The position numbers and the translations under genes were made by a program. A stretch of 64,000 nucleotides of DNA from Himantopus leucocephalus (lineage: Eukaryota; Chordata; Aves; Charadriiformes; Recurvirostridae). The notes under the pieces were generated by a model. It did not search any database and was not told where the DNA came from. It saw only the letters and a program-made list of their open reading frames with translations. This document shows, one piece after another, positions 38,501 to 51,650 of the stretch; the first letter of the stretch is position 1; the number at the start of each line of letters is the position of its first letter. Location of the stretch: the NCBI GenBank assembly GCA_003993805.1, contig RSEF01000004.1, positions 24,764,505 to 24,828,504 of the forward strand. The letters are read 5' to 3'.

Positions 38501-41500
38501 TTATTTTACAGGGAACTGAAAAAATACGTGGTATGATATTGACGTACTTTGAAAATACTTGCAAAACAAAATAATAATAATAATGGAAGGGGAAAACACT
38601 AGTAAGGTATTAAATCCTGACAAGATGTTTTCATGAACGCTTAGTCCTAAGAATGCCATTATATTAAATAGGAATATTTATGCATATGTATATTAAATTA
38701 GAAATGAATATATGTACTGTTTTAAAAGATGCAACTTATTCCTTCATTATTCTGCAGATTCTTCTGCGGAATTTGGATCTGAGGAAGGAATTGTGAGGTC
38801 ATTTTAAGAATCCTTTTTAGAGATTGGAAAGGAGTGTTATCGAAAGGAAGAATGTATATATACAGTGTGTTTGATCCTCCTCTGAGAGTAAATCAGAAAG
38901 AACTACAATGTAAAACCAGTGTAAATGAGAGTAATGTCAGACACTCGATATCAGAGCCAAGCTACTTCCAGAAACCTTAAGACTGGGGGAAGACAAATAC
39001 CGATATCACTACTGTATACCACCGAATCTATTATTAATAATGACTGAAATAATTTTTATTATTATTTGTGTGCATTACAGTAGTGTCTTAAGGCAGTGTA
39101 CAACATATAGCAACAGATTATTCTTCATCGCAGCCACGTCCGATCTAAACAAAAGGCCCTTGGCGCAACAGAAAGCAGCATTGCTATCATCTATCATTTG
39201 ACGCAAAGGAATGTAAGAAAACAGATGAAATAGTCCCCCAGACTTTCACAGGAGATCTGGGGAAGGGACACCTGGCTCCCTTTAGTCACTGGATACTGTG
39301 CTGAGCCACAGACCGTCACTTACGTGTCATGATCAAACCGACGCTGTATACGGAGCGGTGCCTCCAGCCATGCACCGTGAGCCATTCAGCTAACAGCAGT
39401 CATTTTACTGCTTGGTCAGGGAAGAAATAATTTCATCGATTGAATTCTTGCAGCGCGAACTGGCAGAAAGACTGTGTTACAGGAGAGCATGCTGGTCAGG
39501 TGCAGATAGGAGGTCAGTACGGACAAGACTACTTAGTCTTTTCTATAAAGCTGTATTTTTCTTTGCAGCCAAGAAATGAAAACTGTTGAAAGATTCAATG
39601 TTGTCCTGTCTTTTAAGACTGGAATCTCCTTTCAGCCAAAATAATTTATTCCAATTGTCAAAGCTCATCAGACTCTCAGCGTGAGTTCTTGCATAAATGG
39701 ATTTATTCCTGGCTGTTTCATTTGCACACTCCATGAAATTTTTTTCCACCTATTTAATTTCATCAAGACTTTCTTCACAGAGACTAGTAAACTTGCTGCA
39801 AGAGCACCGTAATGTAAAAGACGCCATCTCTTTCTTATATTGCTGTGGAAAAAATAGGATAAACCACAATATGCCTTAATAATTCATATACTTAGAAAAA
39901 ATTCCCATTTTAAGATGCTGTTCCTGAAATGGAAACAATATGGAAGCATATGATAAATAAAGCAATAAAGCCATGCTTATGGGTAGCAGATAATAAAGTG
40001 CTGCCAACTTGGATATGCATTTTCTGTTTAAAATCTCCCATGGTGAAATTCATAATATTCCGTACTCTACAGTAGTGGTGTAAAATTCTCCCATGAAACT
40101 GCAGTGTCTGGGAATACTAGTACGGCATAGCTGTTGCTATTTTTCTAAATAAAGTGCCTCTCTGTTACAAGAAAACTCATCAAGTGGAAAATGTGATGCA
40201 CACGTAATTGCAAAGGCACAGGGTTGGGGAAACCTAACTGTGTTTTCCTCTGCCTCGCCTGCATTGAACGCAGCTGTATAGGGCAGGTCCTGCGCGGGGG
40301 CTCTTGTCTTTGTCCATGCTCCTGTAGGGCAGCCATAATGACTTCAGCAGCTGTAGACCCTCCGAAGCCCTCTTGGCTCTCAGACCACAGCAAGGGAAGA
40401 GCTTTAAGTCCAGAGAAAACAAGCAGGGCCGATATGATCCTCTCCTGCCGTGATGTATGTTTGTTTATTCATTTAAGAAATTTATGTATTTGAGAAGTTT
40501 TCTCCTCAGGGAAACAACCAACTAGAAAATCTGAAGAATTAATAAATTAAGACTAAAGTTTATTTCCATGAAGTAGATTATAGCTCACGGTGGATGCTCT
40601 ATACTATTTGTATTTGCTTGAAAAAAGAAGATTGTTTCTGTAATACCCTGATCCTGAAGCACATCCAGGAGGGGAATGGAAGCAGAGCTGCCTCAGAAGC
40701 TGACACGATCAGACAGATACCTTAAAAAGCCTCCAAAGATTTTACACCCTACACTAGGCTGAGGCTAAACAGGATTTGTCAGAAGTGGGAGCAGGTAGCA
40801 AGACAGGCTTTGTCAAAAGCAGAAACTGATGCCAGAGAGGTATTGGTCAAAAACATTATTCTTTATAGTCAGTTCCTGTCAGTATTATGCCTTTGAAATA
40901 GCCAGTCTTCAAATTAATGTTTTCCAGTGAGCTGGCCTTTGGGAGTCAAAGAAACAAACAAATTAATCTGAAAGAATGAGCCTGCCTGAGATGCTGATAG
41001 ATCTGTTATGACAATGTAAGGCTTATTAAACACTGAGAAATGTATTTCCCTAGCCTCTGGGTCAAATGCAAGTTTTAAGGTTAATAGAGAAAATCAACAT
41101 TTAAAAAAATGTCACATGAACTGCTTCTTTTCATATTCTGCTTTTGACAAGAAATTCATGATTCAATACGCTCAACTCAAAAATATAATGCATGTAGTGA
41201 GGTGCTATCCAAACAACACAATATTCTGAGTTATAGGGACATAACTGAAACGGGATAACATAGATGATGTTAAAATTTGAGAAATGAGGGAGTCCCAGGC
41301 CTTTCCATGTATTACCATTCACCTGTTCTTGAACATCAACACTGGTTTGCCTTCATGAACTCCGTCAGAGTCACACACGCGATCTTTGCTCTGATTGTAC
41401 GGAGATGAAAGGTAGGATAGCTGAAGCGTATTGCTGAGGAAATAACTCAGTCTTGATAAAAGGAGTGCTTTGCAGAACAGAAAAGCTAAACAGTGCTATT

Positions 41501-42691
41501 GATTATCATGATGTATGCCACAGCGAAGGAAGGTGGAAACACAAGGGCTGCCTACACACAGCTTTTCCTCTCAGCAGCAGCCATGGGTTCAGCAGGGATT
41601 TTTCTTGCAATTTATGGTGTTAGAGAAGGATTCCTCTGAGTTGAAAAGTTTTTGCAGGGGGTTGTGGTACAGCAACTTGACCTTCTACTCAGGAAGGTTT
41701 ATTGGGCCCCAAAACTTCTTGGAGTTTGCTTCCTCAAGTGAAAACTGACTCCCACTGTGGGTGTTCATAGAAAGAAACAGACATACACAGATATATATGA
41801 AAAAACCCATGCTATCCACTGCCACCGCCTCAAGAACTCATCAGGTGGAAAACAGTTATCCAAAACCTTATCCTTTTGTCCATACTTCATCCTTTCAAAG
41901 CATGTCCTGTGGCTTAAGCTATTGCCTGGCGGCACAGAAACTCTTAGTAACCCATATTGTCTTACTGCTTGGTTTGTGTCACTGTGAACCATACTCTTAG
42001 GCAGTGAGAGGAAAGACAGTTAATTTTCTTGTACTAAAAGACCTGTGTTTTATATACCTGCTGCCTCTGTGTGATAGTTAATGGAGCCAGGCAGACTTCA
42101 GATTTACCTCAATACTCAAAAGAAGATTTGACTAACGAGCCTGAAGGTCCTTCAAATACCTTCCGTGTTTGGAGGGAGTCAGTCAATGCTGTTCTCCAGA
42201 ACCCTGATAGGCACTGACGTGTTGAGAAACACAGTGCTGAAAAGAAATCAGTGTCCTCCAAAACCAGGATTGACCTCCATGGACAACCTGGAAGCCAAAA
42301 AAGACTTTTCTAGCCTTAGTCTCAGTAGTCTCACTAGTCTCTTCAGTCTCATTATTCTTTTAAAAGGTTACAATCCAATATTCACTATTAGAGTTAGGGG
42401 CCTTAAACAGAATGGCTATTTTAATGTGTAAAAGGGACCCAGACTCAGTAGGCAACCTCATTCATGCTCAGGTGAGCGAATCCAGCTCATTCTTTTATTT
42501 GTGCATTGGTTTGGGAAAATGAATTTCATTTTTGGCACTACCAGTGAACGCTTTTGTCAGTGCAGAGAATTAAATCTGGCAGAAATCCTGTATGTCATCA
42601 AGAGCCACAGAGAGAATATTTTACAGCGGCATCTTTCACATCACCAGTGGGAAAAAATAATTCGGTTCTAGCCCACAGTGCGTCATACAGC

Positions 42692-42967
42692 GTACATCTA
42701 CACTTCGCAGACACGGGCTGGTAAACACCCACACGAGCTAACTTTAAACCAACTGTTTGAGAGCAATAGTCGAGGCAGCATGAAGCTGTGTGGGGGTTAA
42801 CACCAAAGTATATTTTTTAATTTCCTACGCCAGCAGGTAGGCTTCCCAGCCGAGCTCACCGTTACCATGGTTACGTTGCCAGCCATCCCCAAGTCAGCTA
42901 GTTTAAAGCTAATTTGGATAAGCCTGCATTAGCTGCAGACATTTCAGTGACTGCAATGTAGACATAT
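42692..42967. mobile_element. Decayed inverted-repeat DNA element (MITE-like), about 275 bp
   Basis: The outer ends are imperfect inverted repeats: ACATCTACACTTCGCAGAC at 42694-42712 against the reverse complement of the right end, ATGTCTACATTGCAGTCAC (right arm 42947-42965). An inner pair also matches: TAACTTTAAACCAACTG (left, 42739-42755) against TAGCTTTAAACTAGCTG (reverse complement of the right, near 42895-42912), 13 of 17. The GTCTACATTGCA end resembles a non-autonomous DNA transposon common in turtles, crocodilians and birds. No transposase is present. The family name is not determined. Confidence 0.55.
42861..42874. promoter_or_regulatory. RFX X-box-like site
   Basis: GTTACCATGGTTAC differs at one base from the palindromic RFX site GTTACCATGGTAAC and is followed at once by another half-site, GTTGCC. 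RFX factors regulate ciliary and neuronal genes. The site lies in the centre of the inverted-repeat element, so it may be inherited from the transposon. Occupancy is unknown. Confidence 0.45.
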
Positions 42968-43298
42968 TCATAGCAGTGCGGGTTTTCAGAAGGACTTCAA
43001 AATAGCCATATAATTTTGTTTTAAATGTCTACTGACACTGTTACCACTGATGGAATGAGGACAGGTGCTGGGAGGTAGAGGGGAGGGTGACTTTCCTAAG
43101 TAAGTCAAAATGCAAGGGAGTGCTGCAAGCAGGTTGGATTGTTTGTGATTTATTTGATACAATGGTATAAAAAAAAAACCCACAACAATGAGAATTTTAT
43201 GTCTTTAAAACTGCATTTTGTTTTCTGTATGTTCCACAGTTTATTCAAGTATAGAGCTTCCTATGAAAAGAACTAGTTTCTGTATCTTTCTGGCACCA

Positions 43299-43322
43299 NT
43301 TTTTTTTTTTTTTTTTTTTTTT
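43299..43322. repeat. Poly-T run of 23 preceded by one N
   Basis: A single N at 43299 followed by 23 T. Homopolymer length is uncertain. No flanking retroelement body is recognised, so it is not called a retroposon tail. Confidence 0.75.
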
Positions 43323-44946
43323 AGTAATTCTTTAGATTTCTATAAAGAGAAGTTAACCGTTATAGTGTATTATTCCCATACAGAGCAGTGAAACTGTTAG
43401 ACACAATTAACTGAATTGTAGACACAAACAAGACTATTATTCAATCTCTCTGTATCTGAATTTCCTTTTCTTTTCACCTCATCTTCCCTAATCCCAGAAT
43501 CAGTATACTGAAGCACCAAGTACAGTGTCCTATCATTCTCACATCTGCTATACACCACACTTGTACTCATTTCAGCACTGAGCTATCTCTGTAGACTGAA
43601 AAATCACTTGACACTGCATATATGCAGGTTTCACTGCCTTGAAAATAAATAATTTATTGTTATCTCTTCTATAAATATCCTCAGCACAAGTCATCCAATA
43701 ACCATAACAGTAAGCTGCTTTAATTGAAGAGGAGACCAATGGTCTTATCTGTATCGTAACATCTCTTGATAGATTACCTTAACAGCTATGACAGCTATGA
43801 CAGACTGCTTAAGTGAGTTATTGTCTCTCTTCAGAGTGAAATATTTTCAAATAAAGATTACTTGTAAGTGCATTTCCTTCAAAATGATTACACAGCCAGA
43901 TCAATCTCTGTGGGTCACGCTCACTGAAACTACCCCAAAGGCAGCGTTACTGCTTTCTCTCTAATGTGTAATGGGGCACTGAAGATGCTCTCTCTTTACC
44001 CACACATTTCCCGTTACCAAGTCCAAATTAATTTGAAGACTTTGAAGAATGAAAGCTGCTTAGCAATGATTCCAAGCGGTCAATCTTCTGTGCGCTGCAC
44101 TTACAGAAATAAACTCCCTTCTTCACTCAAAAGACAGACTGCTCACATACATCATCTGAACTAGAATTGACGTGAGACTGAAAAAAAAGAGGAGGTGCCA
44201 AAACTCACCACAGAGCTGCTCCTAAAACTGGGTGCCAAACATGAGTCGAACCAGCACAACCCAGTAAGGTGTGGATTACTCCACATAGCACATTTCACAC
44301 AGCCCGACGGGGAATTACTGCATAGCAGCTGATATACTTTTCAAGTCACATCCTTACTTATTGTATAGCTTAAATTTGTGGATGCAGTTAAGCAATTAAT
44401 GAATTCATCTCCATGCAAATTCCTGGGGCGGTGTTTGAATGTGTTCTAAAATCCTGAAACAGAAAGATATCTAAAGGGCCACATTGCTTTGAAAGAAAGG
44501 AATGAACTATTTGGATACTATCCCTCGATGCTTAAGAGCCAAGAAAATACGGAGGTTTATATTAAGGGTAGAACAAAAATTTGTAACTCTCCTACCAGTA
44601 AACAGGAGAACTTAAAGTAAATGTCAGCTGAAACACAGATGGTCTCTCCCTCAGAAACAGATTTTGCTGTCATGCAGTTTGTTCAGACATCATGACTAGT
44701 TAATCTAGTTACTAATATGTACTTCATGAGCCTCACCTTTGCTACTACTTGAATGTCAATTTCTACAATTTTAAATTCATACAGCAAGTTTCTATAGCTC
44801 TCCATTGATTTTATGCCCATTTATTTTTGATTTATTAATTTATTTTTTTTACTTTCATATTATCACTATCAAGCAACATCCTATACTTCCTATACAGTTT
44901 TATATGCGCACCTCATTCTGGAAATAAGTTAACCGGCAGAATTTTA

Positions 44947-44963
44947 CAACTAGAGGGTGCTGG
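44947..44963 (+). promoter_or_regulatory. CTCF-like motif between GLRB and GRIA2
   Basis: CAACTAGAGGGTGCTGG differs at two positions from the strong CTCF core form CCACTAGAGGGCGCTGG. It lies in the intergenic region about 2.9 kb below the GLRB stop codon and 16 kb upstream of the GRIA2 promoter. It is the best such match I noticed in the window, but I did not score every position. Confidence 0.45.
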
Positions 44964-46899
44964 AGGACTATAATGTGATATGGTATGCAAAACTCTCAAT
45001 GACCTTTAGTGGAAAGAAGAAAAATAAAATAAATCAATTATTACTGCTCAGTAGGACAAGTTAATATATTCCGAGGTAATACAAATACTGCAATATTATC
45101 TAGTGTAAGTAGAAAGAAAATTAATACTTTATAGCTGATACTGTTTTATTTTAAATTTTGTTTCAAATTTCCTGTTAAACTTTGCTTCTGTCCTTAGTTT
45201 TTGTGCTGTAATGAACAAAAAGCCTTTATCTTAACAATACACATTCCTTTTGCTTCCTTTTGTGTGAGTTGGAAAGCAATTACAGTGTATTATTGATTAA
45301 ATGTTTTATGATAAAACACAAAAGCCGTCAAGTAAGCAGGAAAGCAAGAAAGAACAAAGATTAATTTAACAATAAAATCTATAATTGAGATTATACAGAT
45401 AGAATGTGGACATTAATTACAGATAAATCATTTAATAAGCGTTCTAACAAGAAAATTATCTTCAAAAATTCATATAATTTCCAACACAGGGTAATTATTT
45501 TCTTGCCTTCCAGTACTGTAAGAAAAAATACAAGTATGAGAATAAATAATGTCTATAAATATAGCACTCTGATTGTATGTAGAAAAATTACCCCTCCCTT
45601 CCTTCCTCTCTTTGAATTATCCTTATTGCTTCTCAGAGTCTCTGACAATTCTGTAAATACCTTCAATGGACAGAAATATTGAAACTTTGAAGTGGACCTT
45701 AAATATAGTGGTTTTTTTCCTCTGATTCAACACGGTTCAGTAACATTTGGGATTTCCCTTCCATTTCCTCTGATGGGAAAGAAATCCAAAGGACAAACTG
45801 TGGCCGCCTGGTAAGGTGGCTCCGTGAAATCTCCACAAGGAAGCGGCCAGGAATCTGGCGGAACGTGTGTGACCGTATTCTGAAGAGCAGATCTCTTCAA
45901 CCCCAACACGAATTGTTGCAACCAGGCCGTTGATCACAAAGTGGCAGTGGTTAGAAAAAACCCTGGGCACGAACAGATCCGCAGGTGCCCAGTGAAGCCG
46001 GCACGCCGTGCTGCACTCTTTTTACATTCCCACTTTTGACCTTCTGGTTGCACAGGCTCGCCACGTGTGGACAACATTCACGTGGTGGGCAATACACAGG
46101 CCATCCAACAGTCCACTTGTGGCCTGCATTGGCTCAGCACATCCTAGATGAGCTGGAAATGTAGCACAACAAGTGTGATTGTGTCTGTTTCCTCACTACG
46201 GAAGGTTTCAGTTCTTTAATTTTGTTCCTCCCTTGCCCATGAGGAGCCAATAATCCGTATTTCCTTTTACGAATTGCCAGGTTAGTGAGAACTGTCTTAT
46301 TTTAATATTTTAACTAACTGTGGTGCCCCAGCTTGACACAAGGAGACATGGTTCCCTATGGCACACTCATGAGGGCTGAGGCACAGTCCCTGGGTGTTCC
46401 TGGGGAGCACACGCTACTCAGATGCCTCCGTACAAGCAGCTTTCTTTTGGCTGCGTTTCACCTCATGGCTTGCCCTTAGGAAGGGGTGTACCACAGCACC
46501 CACGGGAGACCTCAGGTCCTGCCCTACGCACCCTGGGGATATCATGGTTCTGTAGTCTCCATGTCACAGGGTTTCCTCTGGAAAATGGAGACCGGTCTCC
46601 TACCACAGCAGATTCACACGTAGGGCCTTATTCTTAGCAGCCAAATCCATGAGTTGGTGAGGGCAGCTGTTAATTAACACATAGGCACAAAGCCTCATGA
46701 TATATTTAAGAGTCTCAGCCCCTTAGACCCTTGGACATTTCTTCACTTCTACTGGTGGCTATGTGTTAGCTTTGGTCACCTGTGCTAGAACAGGCATACA
46801 AAAAAAGCATAACTAGTGGTAAAAATGGGATTTCATCTTGTCAACAACTGGTTTGTTTAAACAGAAAGCTTTCAAAGGGATAAACAAAACAAATCAAGA

Positions 46900-47809
46900 A
46901 AGATGTATCCAATGCAACAACAAAAAATTTGTGAGTTATATACTGCAGGCTTGGCAGATGCTACAGAAGATGAGCCAGAGGACAGAGTAATGTAAAAAAG
47001 TATATTATAACCTGATACTGAACTGCAGCTTGTGGTGTTTCTCCAACTCCTGATGCCTTTAGTCTAGAAAGTAGCCTGTTTGTTTATGACATATTGTATC
47101 TAGTTTGTGCCTAAGGAAACAGCAGTCAAAATTTGGCCCAATGTTTTATTGTCAGCATATTCTCACACACTTAAGGTGTGCCCACTTGATGGATAGTTGT
47201 TGGATTTTTTTTCTAAATAAGCTGATTTTACAAAATTAGTAATTCTCTGATCTTTATTTTTCCACATAGACAAGATCAGCTTATTCAATGCTGCCTTCAC
47301 TTACAAAGTCTAAATAATATGAATTACAACTTAGCTTTTTCTTCAACAGTGCAATCTAAAATTATACAAGAACAAGATGTTTGGTTTTTGTTCCTCTGGA
47401 ATTCAGCAGAAAAGCTGTTAAATACTACATATACTAGAATACTGATTTTAATAATACTCAACGTGCACATCAGTTTCATTGTCAGAAACACTTTAAATCT
47501 CTGTATGTTACTAGTAACCGAAGAGAGTTATTCAGCTTTATAATGTAGTATGCATTGTCCTTCATATATATTCCTAAAGCAGGATGTATGCTGTACATTT
47601 ATATACAACATTGGTCGGAGCACAGACGTTGCAGTGTCATGCTTTCATTCAAATTTCAGATGCCGTATGTTCCGTACAATCACATGGCATCAAAATGCAA
47701 CATATTGCTTTGCAAATGCAAATAATTTCACACAGTGGCCTTCATGACCGGGAAGGGGTAATGAAATGGCATATATTTTACACATATGAAAAAATAAATA
47801 GAAGATTTA
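46900..47809 (-). other. GLRB: GLRB 3'UTR, approximate extent, with candidate poly(A) signals
   Basis: This is the AT-rich sequence directly after the GLRB stop codon. AATAAA on the minus strand occurs at 47253-47258 and 47145-47150, giving UTRs of about 0.57 and 0.68 kb. Which is used cannot be told from sequence, and the true end may be elsewhere. Confidence 0.45.
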
Positions 47810-48106
47810 TCATAAATATATGGACCAGTATATGACGTTGAAGAACAAGAAGCAAAAAGGGAACAGTGCTCTTGCATAAAGATCGATTCTCTTTGCTGCT
47901 GATGGAATGACAGGCTTGGGAGGAGGAGGCTTCTTGTTGTTCTTGGCTTGCGATTTCCCGAGCCCATTGTTGACTTCAATGGGCTTCCCATAACAGTCAT
48001 AATTCGATAACTCAAAATCCCTTGGCAAGCTTCCAACGATGCTAAAATCATTGGATCTCAGATCAGATTTCGAAGTGCAAACTTTTTTGCATCTGGTCTC
48101 ACCAAC
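47810..48106 (-). CDS. GLRB: GLRB (glycine receptor beta) terminal coding exon: gephyrin-binding loop and M4
   Basis: This is the last coding exon of the glycine receptor beta subunit, an inhibitory pentameric chloride channel subunit that anchors the receptor at synapses. The acceptor TTTCATAG precedes [20 protein letters not shown] in phase 0. Next comes [14 protein letters not shown], the known gephyrin-binding motif of the M3-M4 loop, then a Lys/Pro-rich stretch ([14 protein letters not shown]). The fourth transmembrane helix follows ([20 protein letters not shown]) and the protein ends IYL with TGA at 47810-47812. The exon is 98 codons plus stop, with no disruption, and is nearly identical to mammalian GLRB as I know it. 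A bird-typical substitution is Ser in PVIPSAAKR where I recall Thr in human. Confidence 0.97.
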   Translation of the reverse strand, partial: VGETRCKKVCTSKSDLRSNDFSIVGSLPRDFELSNYDCYGKPIEVNNGLGKSQAKNNKKPPPPKPVIPSAAKRIDLYARALFPFCFLFFNVIYWSIYL

Positions 48107-50029
48107 CTATGAAATAAAGAGTGAGGGGAATCATGATGTACTCACCATATTTCATTAAGAAATTTAATGCAGCTGCTAGAGAACACCGCAAACAAACATA
48201 TAGGAAATTACTTGTTGATAGGGATACATTACATCAACTTAATTTGCTGAATGGTTCCGTTATAAAGTACTTAAGGATGATCAGTCAATCATATAAACTA
48301 ATCCAAACATTCATAATTGTATAATTTTTCATGCACAAGGTGCCTCATGCTGTGCAACCTGCTATAGTTAGACTCCTTCATTTAAAGATGATAGAAGGGC
48401 AGAGAATATTTCTGTGGAGAGTATTTTTGGAAATTGGCTCTGTGCTGATGAACCTACAGGACAGATATTATTCAATACTTACATTTTTCTGAGGCCTGGA
48501 AGCTACAGTCAGGATTAACCCTAAAATTCAGTGTTTGATGCAACAATTAAAGTCTATTCTGGTTCTACATAGTAGCCAGCTCAAGATCCTGTGTCTCATC
48601 CTAGGGGGACCACCTTGCATGGCTAGAAGGTGCTTTCTTTGTACCTGCAGTCCTTGGTGCCTCTCTAAAGACAGGTAACAAAGATGAGACACCGTTCTCA
48701 GCACTTCCCATCGGTACACTGGAGAACTGTGTAACTGGGAAGTCTAAATCCAGCAACTGAATACCTGTCTTTCCTATAACTCCACCGGAGCTCTTGGTGG
48801 TCAAGTACTACTGTGCTATGGGGTAACCCCAGGTGAATGATTCTCTTTTACAGACCAGACAATTGTACTGGAACATACAATGAACATTTAAAAGAAAAAA
48901 AGTATTTGGTGCTCTACAAACTGAAGTGTTTTGTGGGGTTTTTCTTGGGGGGGGGGGAAGCGTTCCTCCATTCGCTTTCTTGCATTTTATAAAGTTTATA
49001 TTTCAGGTACAACAAATCTCTAGGAGGACCCCACACACACGGTTCAGGGAGCTTGAGGAGACTACTTGCGAGGTACTGTGCTTTGAGACTTGGGTAGATC
49101 TCTCCCAAAGTTTCATTTCAATTGGACTACGTAGTAAAGGGGCGGGGGGGAGAAGAATACAGATTATGAAACTTAACTGCATTATTAATAATGCCATTTG
49201 TTCACATATATAACCTGACAGTTAGCTGGAAAAAATGCTGTTTCACAAATCAGGTTATACACATGGGCAACTGACATTAACGTAAGTTTCACTAGGGCTT
49301 CCTGGAGCCACAGATCCACTAAAACTTGGTTCTTCCAAAAGCTGCCTATCCCTCCTTCCCAGTAGCCTATCTCTCCTCCACAAAGCCTTCAGCTATTTTA
49401 CTCTCAGGTCTCTCCACCTCTGAGTTTCATGCAGTCTTAGGCTGATGGTTCAGGGTATTTGCATCATCGCGTTTTGTAATTAAAATAATAATATTGAAAT
49501 ACAGTACCAGACTTACAGATGAACAAAAAACACTCTGGAGAAAATTATTATCTTCTCTATGACAACTGTCAAGGTATCCTGGATGAAAGAACTGTGGCAG
49601 TCAGGAAGAGACCTAAACTTCGCCTGGGGCTTTTACTCCCCACTACTGACAAGGCTGATTCTGGTGCAAGGGGGAAGAGAAGCACGGCACTATTCCCTCA
49701 GCAAAGAGTGGATACACCTCCTCAGATTTACCAGACTTATATTTCTCAGGAAAACAGTAAATTTTGAAACCAACGCGCTACAACTGAGGTGCAGGTTACA
49801 CAGCAAAATCAAGATTACAGGTTACAAAAAAGAAAAACAAGATAGGCATTCCATGATGATAAGGCAAAACTACACATATAAATTTCCTGCAACTGTTTCC
49901 CAGCCAGCAAAGAGCTGACAGCCTGGGAGAGTGTTCAATATTGGAGTAGCAGGGGCAAACTGTCTGGTAAGGTGGTGACTGAGATGTATATGAACACAAT
50001 TATGTGACCCTGGGTGATATGGGGGCTGT

Positions 50030-50075
50030 CAGTGATCTGAGAGGTTCCTTCCAATCAGCCCATACGCAACGATAC
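50030..50075 (+). mobile_element. Possible old CR1 3'-end fragment
   Basis: CAGTGATCTGAGAGGTTCCT followed by TCCAATC loosely matches the CR1 tail pattern GATCTCAGAGGTCCCTTCCAACC. It is short and diverged, so the call is weak. Confidence 0.35.
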
Positions 50076-50684
50076 GGGTAATAAAGATAGGAAGGAGTGC
50101 CTTGTGCAATGAAAGGGTAACTTGCAGGACTGGGGTGTATGTTAACTGAAGAGTCACAGGAATATTACATGTTTTCCATGGTCGAAACCATTAAGATTTA
50201 GTAAGGCCATTACAAGAAATAGAATCATGTATGAAATTATAAGCGTCCTTTTGGATTTGCAAACTTGGAGTCCATTCCTCATACTACCAGCGATATATTG
50301 TAAAACTCAGTGACACTAATTGTAGCCTAGGCGCTCTCGTTTACAAAACAGAATATTCCTGTTCCAACTGCAGTATCGAGAGAGTGCTCCTCTAAAGGCT
50401 GTTACAAGTCAGTTCTCATTCACTTGCGGGACAGAGAACTGGGGGAATGGCTTCTAGGTCACCTCTGCCGTACAAGCAGAGGACTGTTCGCAGCATGTTC
50501 ACACAGAGCTCTGCTTAGTTTAGCGTCAGCTGGAGTGCTGATTTATCAGGGTGACACAATTTCCCTTGTAAGAGCAACCTGGCCCAAATTTTTCTTTAGT
50601 AAGTATATGTTACTTTTAAAAAGAATTTCTTTCATTTCCCTGGGCTTTACAAAGCTAATGTGCTTCTGCATTCAGTCACTGCCT

Positions 50685-50732
50685 AGACATATTTTTAAAT
50701 TTCTTCTCAGACACGTTTTTAAATTTCTTCTC
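50685..50732. repeat. 24-bp tandem duplication
   Basis: AGACATATTTTTAAATTTCT and AGACACGTTTTTAAATTTCT (each followed by TCTC) are adjacent 24-bp units matching at 22 of 24 positions, and a third partial unit (AGACATCTCTTCAAC) follows. It is a local duplication inside the GLRB intron. Confidence 0.8.
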
Positions 50733-51608
50733 AGACATCTCTTCAACTCTCCAGTATTTCTGTTGTTTTAATCTAAATTCACTTCAGTTGACTTACTGCT
50801 TTCCCTAAACAAAGTCAGATAATATATATTAAAAGTAGTTTATCTGCTTTTAATTCATCCTGTCTTGATTTGTGCTGGAAGGGTAATGATATTCCTGACA
50901 CTCACCAAAGGCTACAGGAACCATTTCTGTGGAAAATGATACACCACGGGTCTTGATTTTAGAGCACTACACTGAAGACTTGTAAAGAAAGCAAAACATC
51001 ATTAAATGTTATGTCCTTTTGACTTCAACCTGACACAGAACTTGGCCCTGGAAAATATTGGATATCATTTGCCTTATCCTGCCCCGGCACCATGACCTGT
51101 GGGGCAGACCCCAGCCCGTAGGATGCTTCCACCAGACCTAAGGCTTTGCCCCTGCAGGGGATGGGGAGCAGCTGTTGGGGCAGGGAAGGCTGCTGGAACG
51201 GCGCAGGGCCCCCCCACCTTCCCGATGGAGCCGGGCAGCTGCTCCTTGTCCCTCCAGCACAGAGGCGGGGGGGCTGAGGAGAGCACGGGAAGGTGACATG
51301 GCTCTGGGGGCTTGGCCCAAAACACAGACCTAGTTCCCATTTCTCCCAGCACTGAACAACTATGTCTGTGTTTGGTGTGTCGGACAGGACGCCTGCCTTT
51401 TGATGAACAGCCCAGAAATACTTACAAATGACTCCTAGAAGCCAGAGGGCCCCTTGCGATGATCCTTTCTCACCTTTTACAAAATTCAGGCTGACCGGCG
51501 CTCGCTGCCAAGCTCAGCACCTGCTGCTGCCGCTGCTCCAGAGCTGCAGCGTGCGCGCCACTGCGGCGGGGCCACGCTCGGCTCAGAAAGCCTTTGTTTG
51601 CAGAGTTA

Positions 51609-51650
51609 GGGGAATAATGTGATGAGAAAACGGGGAATAATGTGATGAGA
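51609..51650. repeat. Two-copy tandem repeat, 23-bp period
   Basis: GGGGAATAATGTGATGAGA occurs at 51609-51627 and again at 51632-51650, identical over 19 bases. Minor intronic minisatellite seed. Confidence 0.8.

Larger units (their letters stand above)
29151..46900. other. Intergenic region between GLRB and GRIA2
   Basis: About 18 kb upstream of the GRIA2 promoter and downstream of the GLRB 3'UTR. It is AT-rich with only short chance frames. It contains small CA/TG microsatellites, an old CR1 tail near 32.5 kb, a CT-rich tract near 33.5 kb, a decayed inverted-repeat element at 42.7-43.0 kb, a poly-T run at 43.3 kb and mild GC bumps near 40.2-40.4 and 45.8-46.6 kb. I see no exon with convincing coding character and no structured RNA. 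Confidence 0.75.
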
